From positions 1 to 48,528 of IMG/VR virus record IMGVR_UViG_3300031951_000269: a DNA stretch of 48,528 bases; one strand, 5' to 3'. The notes beneath the pieces were generated by a model that was not told where the DNA came from, made no database searches, and saw nothing but the letters and a program-made list of their open reading frames with translations. Positions 1 through 7,111 of this stretch are shown here, piece after piece. The stretch is from a virus. Position 1 is the first letter of the stretch; each line of letters starts with the position of its first letter. The position numbers and the translations under genes were made by a program.

Positions 1-2
1 AA

Positions 3-383
3 ATACGCAAGGATAGCAGTAAGGACCATAGATTAGTTGCAATGTTTTTTAATTCTATATTCTTAAGCATCGATGAACAAATCAATGATGAGGATGATGA
101 TAACATGTTATACCAAATTCCAGATCAATCTGAAGTTTACAATGTTGATCTAATGAATCTTTATTTAACTAGTTTGCTTAAAAAGCATTTAGACAATCGT
201 GAGTTTGAAGTATTAAGATTAAGCTATGGATTAGACTGTGATAAACATTCTGCTAATGAAATTGCGGACAAATTAGGCATCGAAGGAGCTAGTGCCTATG
301 TAAGAATTTCAGAGATAAAAAAGCAAGCAATTCAAAAATTAATTGACAAGGTAGATCCCTCACAAGTCATTGATTACCTATAA
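3..383 (+). CDS. Sigma-70-like factor, C-terminal part (5' end outside window)
   Basis: The frame is open from position 3 with no stop before the first internal ATG at 42, so the gene most likely begins left of the window and is cut. The readable end looks like sigma-70 regions 3-4: an acidic linker, then a run containing LSYGL and a helix-turn-helix-like segment (SANEIADKLGIEGASAYVRI) followed by a basic helix ending in QKLID. Region 4 of sigma factors contacts the -35 promoter element. Inferred role: a phage sigma factor that redirects host RNA polymerase to phage promoters. It could instead be another sigma-4-like DNA-binding regulator, since region 2 is not visible. Confidence 0.6.
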   Translation: MRKDSSKDHRLVAMFFNSIFLSIDEQINDEDDDNMLYQIPDQSEVYNVDLMNLYLTSLLKKHLDNREFEVLRLSYGLDCDKHSANEIADKLGIEGASAYVRISEIKKQAIQKLIDKVDPSQVIDYL

Positions 384-399
384 GTTAAATTCAAAATTA

Positions 400-426
400 G
401 TCCCAAAAATATACTAAATATGGGAC
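400..426 (+). promoter_or_regulatory. Inverted repeat in early intergenic region
   Basis: GTCCCA (400-405) and TGGGAC (421-426) form a 6-bp inverted repeat with a 15-nt A/T-only loop, just after the sigma-like gene and before the shared promoter-like boxes at 426-452. No T-run follows on the plus strand, so an operator or RNA hairpin is more likely than a factor-independent terminator. Confidence 0.35.
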
Positions 427-452
427 AAAACACGTAATTATAATAATATATA
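426..452 (+). promoter_or_regulatory. Candidate phage early promoter (box A/box B), copy 1
   Basis: CAAAACACG (426-434) is followed after 8 nt by ATAATATATA (443-452), ending 24 nt before the ERF start codon. The same two boxes recur at 2223-2252 before the primase-helicase. They do not match the usual Bacteroidota -7 element TAnnTTTG. A phage-specific promoter or regulator site is inferred. Confidence 0.4.
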
Positions 453-476
453 AACTAAACCAATTAAATCAAATAT

Positions 477-1040
477 ATGGCAAAAACAGAAGAAAAAGAA
501 TTAACATTAAACGAGAAACTTGCAGTCATACAGACTAAGTTTAAATCTAAAAAATCTAGGTTTAATTCATTTGGCAAGTACAATTTTAGGTCAGCAGAAG
601 ATATCTTAGAAGCTACTAAACCGTACTTGTTAGAATTAAATGTGTCAGTAACAATTAATGAAAGACTATTGGAAAGTAACTTCTTGCAATTCCCTATGTT
701 GGAATCAACAGCAACGATATCAGACAACCTATCTTCAATCAATGCAACAGCAATTGTTGGTATAGACTTAGATCAAAAAGGTATGCAGATGCCGCAGAAA
801 TTTGGATCAGCATCAAGTTATGGTAAGAAGTATGCATTAGGCAATCTATTCTTAATTGATGACACGCAAGATCCAGATCATGGCAAAGCAGAACCTGAAA
901 CTAATAAAGATCTTCCTGTTTTAGATGAAGCGGCATTTGCTAAAGCTAAAGAATTTATGACAAACGGCGGCTCAATTGATACAATTAAAAAGAAATATAA
1001 GTTGTCTCCTGAAGCGGAAAAAATATTAACTTCTTTATAG
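477..1040 (+). CDS. erf: ERF-family single-strand annealing protein
   Basis: This is a single-strand DNA annealing recombinase of the ERF family, used in phage recombination, repair and genome end joining. The family signature is visible from about residue 109: FGSASSYGKKYALGNLFLID followed by an acidic stretch. The N-terminal half has the expected LNEKLAVIQ and FGKYNFRSAEDIL segments. Residues 145-187 form a short helical C-terminal region that may bind partners. The start is preceded by an A/T-rich leader (TTAAATCAAATAT), with no Shine-Dalgarno site. It is followed one base later by a RecE/RecB-type nuclease, the usual exonuclease-annealase pairing. Confidence 0.85.
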   Translation: MAKTEEKELTLNEKLAVIQTKFKSKKSRFNSFGKYNFRSAEDILEATKPYLLELNVSVTINERLLESNFLQFPMLESTATISDNLSSINATAIVGIDLDQKGMQMPQKFGSASSYGKKYALGNLFLIDDTQDPDHGKAEPETNKDLPVLDEAAFAKAKEFMTNGGSIDTIKKKYKLSPEAEKILTSL

Positions 1041-1041
1041 T

Positions 1042-1779
1042 ATGACTAATAAAGAGAAGATATTAGCAAGGTTAAGAAATGATGAAGACTATTATGGAGA
1101 GTTTGGTAAACAGTATTTAAGCAACTCTAATATAGAAACATTATTAACTAATCCTTTGCTACTGAGGCAACCTCAACCTCCTAACATTAATTTTGCAATT
1201 GGTGGTTACTTTCATACTTTAATATTAGAACCTGAAAAGTTAGAGAAATATAAAGTTATAGAAGCTACTACCAGGAACACTACTAAGTATAAAGAATTAT
1301 CAGGCGGTGAGATATGTTTGTTACAACATGAGGTTGACAAGATAGAAAAAATGCGGGATGTAGTATTAGATAATGATATCTGCAGAGACCTTATAAGAGG
1401 TTTGAATATAGAATATGAAACACCAGGTATTGCTGAAATATTTGATGTTATGTGGAAGGGCAAGGCTGATATAATTAATCACGACCATAAATTAGTAATA
1501 GATTTAAAGACAACATCTGACATATCAGCATTCCCTTATTCAGCAAAGAAATATAACTATGACAGTCAAGCATATATATACAAATTATTATTTGGCTATG
1601 ACTTAATATTTATAGCAATAGACAAAACCACAAACCAGATAGGTATATTTGATTGTTCAGATAAGTTCCTATTAAGTGGTGAAGACAAAGTCAGACGAGC
1701 AGTAGACGCTTATCAATTATTTTATGAAACCGAGGGATTTGATCCCAAACAATTTTTATTAACTAAAACCCTTAATTAA
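1042..1779 (+). CDS. PD-(D/E)XK exonuclease, RecE/ExoVIII-like
   Basis: A 245-residue nuclease resembling the catalytic domain of RecE/exonuclease VIII and RecB-type phage nucleases. The core motif is visible: GKAD with D143, then IDLKTT with D154 and K156, followed by a QxxxY motif (Q176-Y180, in YDSQAYIY) typical of RecB-family nucleases. An upstream HTLILEP segment is also usual in this family. Inferred role: resecting DNA ends so the neighbouring ERF protein can anneal them. Its last base overlaps the first base of the SSB-like gene (TAATG), which suggests translational coupling across the recombination operon. Confidence 0.8.
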   Translation: MTNKEKILARLRNDEDYYGEFGKQYLSNSNIETLLTNPLLLRQPQPPNINFAIGGYFHTLILEPEKLEKYKVIEATTRNTTKYKELSGGEICLLQHEVDKIEKMRDVVLDNDICRDLIRGLNIEYETPGIAEIFDVMWKGKADIINHDHKLVIDLKTTSDISAFPYSAKKYNYDSQAYIYKLLFGYDLIFIAIDKTTNQIGIFDCSDKFLLSGEDKVRRAVDAYQLFYETEGFDPKQFLLTKTLN

Positions 1780-2099
1780 TGGCAAGTATTATTAAAGCAA
1801 GTATCAATTTAAATGAAATTCCAAAACACAAGATTATAGATGGAAAGAAAGGAAAGTACCTCCCAATAACTATAACAATCAACGATGAAGTAGATCAGTT
1901 TGGTAATCAAGGACCTATAATGGTTGAACAGTCAAAAGAAGAAAGAGAATCAAAAGCAGCAAAAGTATATCTTGGTAATGTAAAAGTTGTATGGACTAAC
2001 GGTACAAATGTTGAAGCTGCTCCAAGACAAGATGGGCAATCTGCCCCTACCCCACAAAGAGCACCGGCTCCAGTAGTCGAAGATGATTTGCCATTCTAA
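1779..2099 (+). CDS. ssb: Single-stranded DNA-binding protein-like
   Basis: A 106-residue protein with a short beta-rich region (about residues 1-75), a Pro/Ala/Gln-rich linker and the acidic tip EDDLPF. That tip is the hallmark by which bacterial and phage SSBs recruit partners. The OB-fold part is too divergent to assign by eye, so the call rests on the tail, the size and the position behind the ERF and nuclease genes. It overlaps the nuclease stop by one base. A strong hairpin follows 60 nt downstream and probably ends this transcript. Confidence 0.65.
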   Translation: MASIIKASINLNEIPKHKIIDGKKGKYLPITITINDEVDQFGNQGPIMVEQSKEERESKAAKVYLGNVKVVWTNGTNVEAAPRQDGQSAPTPQRAPAPVVEDDLPF

Positions 2100-2159
2100 A
2101 GCAAAACGTTTTATATTATGGACAAAATAAGCTATATTGCACATAATATGATGCCTTTC

Positions 2160-2200
2160 ATAGTTAGTTAGACCCCATTAATTGGGGTTTTTCTAACTAT
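2160..2200 (+). terminator. Long two-part hairpin, terminator or attenuator
   Basis: The outer stem ATAGTTAG (2160-2167) pairs with CTAACTAT (2193-2200), and the inner stem ACCCCA (2172-2177) pairs with TGGGGT (2183-2188), followed by TTTT. If only the inner stem forms, it is a classical terminator with a T-run; if both form, the U-run is sequestered. It sits between the recombination genes and the primase-helicase. The rest of 2100-2280 holds no convincing gene but contains the second promoter-like box pair. Confidence 0.6.
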
Positions 2201-2222
2201 AAAAAGCAATGAGTCTTACAAT

Positions 2223-2252
2223 CAAAACACGATGACTTATTGATAATATATA
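2223..2252 (+). promoter_or_regulatory. Candidate phage early promoter (box A/box B), copy 2
   Basis: CAAAACACG (2223-2231) and ATAATATATA (2243-2252) are separated by 11 nt and lie 28 nt before the primase-helicase ATG. They match copy 1 at 426-452 exactly in both boxes, with a slightly different spacer. A hairpin precedes both copies. Confidence 0.4.
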
Positions 2253-2280
2253 CGTAACAAATAATCCTTAACAAATTCCT

Positions 2281-4014
2281 ATGCTTATAGAGACAACTGA
2301 AATTAATGGTTTCCTTATTGATAACTTTAACCAATACAAATTGGAAGAGGGTAAGACGCAGGGGGTATGCCCTATATGCTCATCAGATAGAAAACCTAAG
2401 AATGAAAAAGCTAAATGTGCTTCTTACGATTGGGAACGAGGTATTGGTACCTGCCACAATTGTAATAAAACATTTCAATTACATACATATAAAAGAAAAG
2501 GCAAAAGCGAAAAAGTATATGTAAAGCCAGAAAGAGATGCGGTATTAGATTCTGGATTAGAGTATCCTTTATCAGAGCCTATTGTAAAGTGGTTTGAAAC
2601 ACGTGGTATTTCTAAAGAAACTTTACATGAGCTACAAGTAACTGAGGGCAAAGAGTTTATGCCACAAACCGGCAAAACTGAAAATGCTATACATTTCAAT
2701 TACTTTATTGGCGATCAATTAATAAACATTAAATACAGAGATGGACGCAAAAACTTCAAATTATACAAAGGAGCTGAAAAGATTTTTTATAATATTAACA
2801 GCATTGTGGGTTTTGAATATTGCATTATTGTTGAGGGAGAGATGGATGTGCTCGCATTGCATGAAGCGGGAATTACAAATGCAATATCAGTGCCAAACGG
2901 CGCAACGTTAGGATCTAATAATCTAGAATATTTAGATAACTGTATTGATTACTTAGACGACAAGTCAAAGATCATTATTGCGGTTGATTCAGATACGGCT
3001 GGCCAAGCATTACAAACAGAATTAGTTAGAAGATTAGGGGCTGAAGTTTGTTATTTAGCATCATTTGAAGATTGTAAAGACGCTAATGAATATTTACTTA
3101 AATATGGAAAAGAAGCATTATCACAAAGAATATCAAGAGCAAAACCTGTGCCGTTGGAAAACGTTACTACGTTTAAAGACATTGAGGATGAGGTTACAGA
3201 CTTTGTCAGAAACGGTTTCAAACCTGGTTTCCAAATTGGTTTGGATAACTTTGATAGTATTTTTTCTACATACACTGGTCAGTTCATTACTGTTACCGGC
3301 ATTCCATCTTCTGGTAAATCTGATTTTGTGGATCAAATGATTGTTGGTTATAATGAAAAGTATGGCTGGAAGACTGCATATGCATCACCTGAGAATACGC
3401 CTACATATTTGCATGCTCACAAGTTAATGCGTAAAACTTGGCAAGGTATGCCTACAGTAGCGGATATTAAAACTGATAAGTGGAATCAGATCGCGGATCA
3501 TGTTAATGATAATTATTTCTTTATTGACATGGATCGTTACACATTAGAATCCGTATTACGTAAAGGAGCTGAGTTAGTTAAACGTAAAGGTATTAAATGT
3601 TTGGTTATAGATCCATTTAATAAAGTAAGAGCACAAGATGCTTCTGGTGATGTTAATGTTTATACATTAGAGTACTTAAGTCAAATAGAAATCTTTGCTA
3701 AGAAATACGATGTATTGGTTATTGTTGTTGCTCACCCTACTAAAATGTATAAAGATACAAAAGGTAACATTGAGGAACCAACCATGTATAATATCAAAGG
3801 TGGTGGCGAATGGTATGATGCATCTTATCACGGATTATTAGTTCATAGAAACTATGAAGAGAAGACTGTTAAAGTAAAAGTACTTAAATGTAAGTTTCAA
3901 AACCTTGGTGAAAATGGTGCTGAATGCCACTTTAAATGGGATCTGTCTTCTGGTTGTTTTGTTCCACACAATCCTAATCTAATTAGTGATGATAAATTAC
4001 CCTGGGAAGTATAA
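2281..4014 (+). CDS. Bifunctional DNA primase-helicase (T7 gp4/Twinkle type)
   Basis: This protein unwinds the replication fork and probably primes lagging-strand synthesis. Domains in order: a zinc-binding module with C30/C33 (CPIC) and C58/C61 (CHNC); a Toprim domain with E185 in VEGEMD and D236/D238 in DSDTAG; then a RecA-like hexameric helicase with Walker A GIPSSGKS (residues 340-347), Walker B LVIDPFN (D444), the AHPTK motif and a GGGEWYDASYHG segment near the subunit interface. The 577-residue length is normal for the family. All catalytic positions inspected are present, so both activities may be retained. Its stop abuts the next small gene. Confidence 0.92.
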   Translation: MLIETTEINGFLIDNFNQYKLEEGKTQGVCPICSSDRKPKNEKAKCASYDWERGIGTCHNCNKTFQLHTYKRKGKSEKVYVKPERDAVLDSGLEYPLSEPIVKWFETRGISKETLHELQVTEGKEFMPQTGKTENAIHFNYFIGDQLINIKYRDGRKNFKLYKGAEKIFYNINSIVGFEYCIIVEGEMDVLALHEAGITNAISVPNGATLGSNNLEYLDNCIDYLDDKSKIIIAVDSDTAGQALQTELVRRLGAEVCYLASFEDCKDANEYLLKYGKEALSQRISRAKPVPLENVTTFKDIEDEVTDFVRNGFKPGFQIGLDNFDSIFSTYTGQFITVTGIPSSGKSDFVDQMIVGYNEKYGWKTAYASPENTPTYLHAHKLMRKTWQGMPTVADIKTDKWNQIADHVNDNYFFIDMDRYTLESVLRKGAELVKRKGIKCLVIDPFNKVRAQDASGDVNVYTLEYLSQIEIFAKKYDVLVIVVAHPTKMYKDTKGNIEEPTMYNIKGGGEWYDASYHGLLVHRNYEEKTVKVKVLKCKFQNLGENGAECHFKWDLSSGCFVPHNPNLISDDKLPWEV

Positions 4015-4277
4015 TGGGTAGCGGTTATAAAAAAACAACTCAGATAGACATGGGTTTTTATGTGCCTACTATAAAAGAGCAATTAGCTTATTCTTGGTGC
4101 ATAAACAACGGTATATACATATCGCCTAAGCCATCAACAACCTCGTCTTGGCATTTACTTGTTGAAATAAATAAAAAAATAAGTATAAGTCCTGACGCAT
4201 ATAAGAAAGTAGAAATCTGGAAACAATTATATAAATTTTACACATACTATTACGATAAATATGCTATCACCAAATAA
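4014..4277 (+). CDS. Hypothetical protein
   Basis: An 87-residue protein I do not recognise. It is rich in Tyr, Trp and Lys, has no obvious membrane segment, and the centre (KPSTTSSWHLLVEI) could be a small beta fold. It is tightly packed: it begins at the primase-helicase stop and its end overlaps the ThyA-family start by 17 nt. This supports a real co-translated gene in the DNA-metabolism operon. Confidence 0.6.
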   Translation: MGSGYKKTTQIDMGFYVPTIKEQLAYSWCINNGIYISPKPSTTSSWHLLVEINKKISISPDAYKKVEIWKQLYKFYTYYYDKYAITK

Positions 4278-5052
4278 ACTATCAACAAGTAGATACGAAG
4301 AACAATATAAAAATATACTTGAACAATGCATTGCATTTGGAACTGAACGTCACGACAGAACAGGCGTCGGATGTTATTCTATTTTCAATGCAAGTTTGAG
4401 TATTGATTTAGGCGACGGTTTCCCTTTATTAACCGGTAGAAAAATGTTTGAGAAGACATTTAAAACTGAATTTGAATGGTTTATGAATGGTGAAACCAAT
4501 ATACAAAGATTCAGAGATGCTGGTGTAAAGATATGGGATGCCTGGGCAGATGAGAATGGAGATCTAGGGCCTGTGTATGGGCATCAAATGCGCAATTTTA
4601 ACGATCAAAATATAGATCAGATGCATAATCTATTAAATAACATAATGGACGATCCAGACAGCCGTAGACACATTATAAGCTTATGGAATCCTGCCCAATT
4701 AGCAGATATGAAATTACCTCCATGCTATTTGTATTTCCAATTCTTTGTTGATGGCGATAATATAAATATGTTTGTTGTTCAAAGATCAGGTGATCTATTC
4801 TTAGGTATACCTTATGATGTTGCTTTATTTTCGCAGATACTTATATATGTAGCTGAAGTAACCGGGTATAAGCCTAATAAACTAGATGTTCAAATTGTAG
4901 ATGCTCACGTTTATAAAACAAGTTCTCGTGCTGTTATGCAATATTTATTTCAAGATACATTTGATTTGCCAGATTATGAGTATAATAACGGAATATTAAC
5001 AATTATCAATTATAAGCACGGACCAGTAATTTCGGCTCCGGTTGCTGTTTAA
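4261..5052 (+). CDS. ThyA-family deoxynucleotide methylase; probable dCMP (hydroxy)methylase
   Basis: The 263-residue protein has the full thymidylate synthase scaffold: DRTG near the N-terminus, EWF..GETN, WADENGDLGPVYG, DPDSRR, catalytic C155 in PPCYLYFQF, the phosphate-binding QRSGD, and C-terminal PVAV. The decisive position is different. Thymidylate synthases have Asn in LGxPFNIA, which recognises the uracil ring, but here the segment is LGIPYDVA with D186 (GAT codon). Asp at this site occurs in T4 dCMP hydroxymethylase, and Asn-to-Asp mutants of thymidylate synthase act on dCMP. The product is therefore inferred to be 5-methyl- or 5-hydroxymethyl-dCMP rather than dTMP. Automatic annotation would call it thyA. 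Confidence 0.8.
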   Translation: MLSPNKLSTSRYEEQYKNILEQCIAFGTERHDRTGVGCYSIFNASLSIDLGDGFPLLTGRKMFEKTFKTEFEWFMNGETNIQRFRDAGVKIWDAWADENGDLGPVYGHQMRNFNDQNIDQMHNLLNNIMDDPDSRRHIISLWNPAQLADMKLPPCYLYFQFFVDGDNINMFVVQRSGDLFLGIPYDVALFSQILIYVAEVTGYKPNKLDVQIVDAHVYKTSSRAVMQYLFQDTFDLPDYEYNNGILTIINYKHGPVISAPVAV

Positions 5053-5063
5053 ATAAAAAAAAT

Positions 5064-5948
5064 ATGGAAAAAACTAAGAATTTATACTATATTTATCATA
5101 TTCCAGGCAAAAAAATTGGAATGACGCGTAATATTTATAACAGGGTCATTAAGTGCCAAGGATATAAACCTGGCGAATTTCAGATATTAGAATCGTCTTA
5201 TGATAAAGAATTTATAGAAAAGAAAGAACAACAATGGCAAAGATTTTTTAATTACAAAAAAGATTTTGCGTCTTATGACGAAGCAGAAAGAAGTCCTATT
5301 AATCAATTTAAATCAAATAAAACTATGTACACTAACGTAACAGATCAAACAACAACATTCAATGTCCCTGTAAACAAATTAAAAGGTTTTTTAATGGATA
5401 ATTTAGGGCATACATTTACAACAAGCTATGGAACATATACCGTAACTCCAGAGCTAGTCAAAATATTAATGGCTAACGTCAGAGAATCAATGTACCGCAA
5501 TACTGCGTGTTATGTATATAATAAAGTATTATTTGAAGCAGTTAATAAAATGTATAATACTGAGCCTGCTTCAACCGCTACTAATCCTGAAACTTTCGAC
5601 CCTAACAATGTATATGATTTAATTAGGCAATGGGCAAGCGATCGTGGTATATATACAAGTGGCGATTCTAAAACACAATATATAAAGTTGCAAGAAGAGT
5701 CTGGTGAATTAGCAAGAGCAATACTTAAAGATAATAAGTCTGAACTAATTGATGCTATTGGTGATATGATTGTTGTATTAACTAATTTGGCCGCATTAGA
5801 AGGATTAAAAGTTGAAGAATGTGTTGTATCAGCTTATGATGTTATTAAGTCACGACAGGGCTCTATGATCAATGGCACATTTGTTAAACAAGATTACGCG
5901 GCTTCAACGGCCCCTTCATTAACCGATCACATTAAAACAACATTATAA
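5064..5948 (+). CDS. GIY-YIG-like domain fused to MazG-type pyrophosphohydrolase
   Basis: Residues 1-75 resemble a GIY-YIG nuclease or DNA-binding fold (YYIYHIPGKKIGMTRNIYNR, then a Glu-rich helix). Residues 185-285 are a MazG-type all-alpha NTP pyrophosphohydrolase with the metal-binding EExxE (E211, E212, E215) and ExxD (E227, D230) motifs plus D234. Between them lies an unassigned linker. MazG-family enzymes hydrolyse (d)NTPs to monophosphates. Lying directly behind the ThyA-family gene, it could remove dCTP or another nucleotide from the pool. The start codon follows an A-rich leader without a Shine-Dalgarno site. The GIY-YIG assignment is weaker than the MazG one. Confidence 0.7.
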   Translation: MEKTKNLYYIYHIPGKKIGMTRNIYNRVIKCQGYKPGEFQILESSYDKEFIEKKEQQWQRFFNYKKDFASYDEAERSPINQFKSNKTMYTNVTDQTTTFNVPVNKLKGFLMDNLGHTFTTSYGTYTVTPELVKILMANVRESMYRNTACYVYNKVLFEAVNKMYNTEPASTATNPETFDPNNVYDLIRQWASDRGIYTSGDSKTQYIKLQEESGELARAILKDNKSELIDAIGDMIVVLTNLAALEGLKVEECVVSAYDVIKSRQGSMINGTFVKQDYAASTAPSLTDHIKTTL

Positions 5949-5949
5949 T

Positions 5950-6333
5950 ATGACAAAACAAGAAATTGAATTTAGAGATCCAGTTGTACAATCTGTAGTA
6001 AATAAGTTTGTAGATAGATCTGATGTTGGCTTTGCAAAGTACGGCAAAACATTACGTGATGATAGCTCTGATGTATTTGCTTGGCTTAATCATTTGCAAG
6101 AAGAATTAATGGATGCTACATTATATTTACAACGATTAAAAGAAGAAATAACAACATTGCGAGAAGAAAAAGCATTGCTAAGAGAATTAAATGACATTGA
6201 TGTTATAGACGCTTTTATTGTAGAAGAGAAAAAAAAACTGCCGAAAGATTTAAAAAAATTCAAGAAGAAGTGTTTGAAGCATGGGCATGGTCTTGGGCGT
6301 GATTATTGGTATACAGTTGAAATAGATGATTAA
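5950..6333 (+). CDS. Helical protein with EELMDA motif; C-terminus may be set by frameshifting
   Basis: The N-terminal half (DRSDVGFAKYGKTL, then NHLQEELMDATLYLQRLKEE) matches a common small phage family, possibly related to all-alpha NTP pyrophosphatases, followed by a coiled coil. The annotated C-terminus after residue 93 is very Lys-rich (KKKLPKDLKKFKKKC). A run of nine A (6229-6237) sits at that junction. A -1 shift there gives a more protein-like end, TAERFKKIQEEVFEAWAWSW, stopping at 6300-6302. Either programmed slippage or a homopolymer indel is possible. The zero-frame stop overlaps the next start by 8 nt. Confidence 0.65.
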   Translation: MTKQEIEFRDPVVQSVVNKFVDRSDVGFAKYGKTLRDDSSDVFAWLNHLQEELMDATLYLQRLKEEITTLREEKALLRELNDIDVIDAFIVEEKKKLPKDLKKFKKKCLKHGHGLGRDYWYTVEIDD

Positions 6334-6772
6334 GCGATCAAAAAAGAAAGGCCCAGTAGTTGCAAAAAAGGTAATGTATAATGGCATTACCTTTGCTTCT
6401 GGCCTTGAAAAGTTTATGTATAAGGCTTTAAAAGATGCTAAGATAGAATTTAGATATGAAGGCGAATCATTTGAATTACTACCAAGTTTTAATTCTAAAA
6501 ATGAATGTTATGAACGGCAATCTAACGGCAAAGGAGATTTTATAAATAGAGGAAACAAAAAGGTACTTAATATAAAGTATACACCTGATTTTATTGGTGA
6601 TGATTTTATAATTGAAACAAAAGGTAGAGCTAATGAGTCTTTCCCATTGCGTTGGAAGATGTTTAAATACATAATGCACTTAATGAATGACAAAAGAATA
6701 TTATATAAACCGCAAAATCAAGATGAATGTTTAAAGACAGTGAAGCTAATACTAGAGAAGAGAAAAGACTAG
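6326..6772 (+). CDS. Endonuclease I-like Holliday junction resolvase
   Basis: This 148-residue protein resembles phage T7 endonuclease I (gp3), a PD-(D/E)XK enzyme that resolves branched DNA before packaging. Matching features are SGLEKFMYKALKDAKIEFRYE (E28 as first catalytic acid) and KYTPDFIGDDFIIETKGR, with D88, E97 and K99 at the positions of T7 D55, E65 and K67. A small insertion (about residues 55-80) separates the first Glu from the core. Its start overlaps the previous stop by 8 nt. Confidence 0.82.
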   Translation: MIKRSKKKGPVVAKKVMYNGITFASGLEKFMYKALKDAKIEFRYEGESFELLPSFNSKNECYERQSNGKGDFINRGNKKVLNIKYTPDFIGDDFIIETKGRANESFPLRWKMFKYIMHLMNDKRILYKPQNQDECLKTVKLILEKRKD

Positions 6773-6903
6773 CAAGAAAAAAATACGCTGAAAGACAATT
6801 TGATAAATGGATTAGATGGTCATTTGAAATTAAAGGCAGAATAAAATATAAAGACGTTTTAAATAAGCAAGAGGAATTAAATTTAACCAACAACAATTAT
6901 TAA
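6727..6903 (+). CDS. Small basic hypothetical protein
   Basis: A 58-residue frame beginning with ATG at 6727, overlapping the endonuclease gene end by 46 nt and filling the otherwise empty stretch to the next start at 6906. It is highly charged (EEKRLARKKYAERQFDKWIR) and probably helical, without a membrane segment. No function is recognised. The support is the clean filling of the gap, with its stop 2 nt before the next ATG, and a plausible composition. Confidence 0.5.
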   Translation: MFKDSEANTREEKRLARKKYAERQFDKWIRWSFEIKGRIKYKDVLNKQEELNLTNNNY

Positions 6904-6905
6904 TT

Positions 6906-7094
6906 ATGACAAAGAAAAAAAAAGAAGTTGAGCCAACGCTATTGCCAGAAGAGCCACAAGGAAGGTACTGGACGTTCTCTATAGGTGTATATCCAGGAAT
7001 ATTATTTGGTATAAGAACATATGAGGAAGTGGATTTTAAAACGCATGTATTGTACTTACCATTTATAGATTTTGCATTAGAAATTGATAACTAA
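6906..7094 (+). CDS. Small hypothetical phage protein
   Basis: A 62-residue protein with a Lys-rich start and a compact beta-rich body (WTFSIGVYPGILFGIRTYEE, then HVLYLPFIDFALEI). I have seen similar short proteins next to ribonucleotide reductase genes in environmental phages, but the function is unknown. It stops 17 nt before the ribonucleotide reductase start and is probably cotranscribed with it. Confidence 0.65.
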   Translation: MTKKKKEVEPTLLPEEPQGRYWTFSIGVYPGILFGIRTYEEVDFKTHVLYLPFIDFALEIDN

Positions 7095-7111
7095 AAAATA
7101 ATAATATAAAT

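Noticed and set aside
1212-1463. Minus-strand frames inside the early operon, and plus-strand frames inside the late region (for example 15384-15728, 20616-21050).
   Set aside because: They lie opposite well-supported genes, have no family resemblance and are biased by the codon use of the real strand.
384-2280. tRNA genes or a riboswitch in the early intergenic gaps.
   Set aside because: The gaps (384-476, 2100-2280) show only short hairpins and A/T-rich boxes, no cloverleaf and no known riboswitch core.
4261-5052. Plain thymidylate synthase.
   Set aside because: The scaffold fits, but the key Asn is Asp (D186), which in known enzymes shifts use from dUMP to dCMP.
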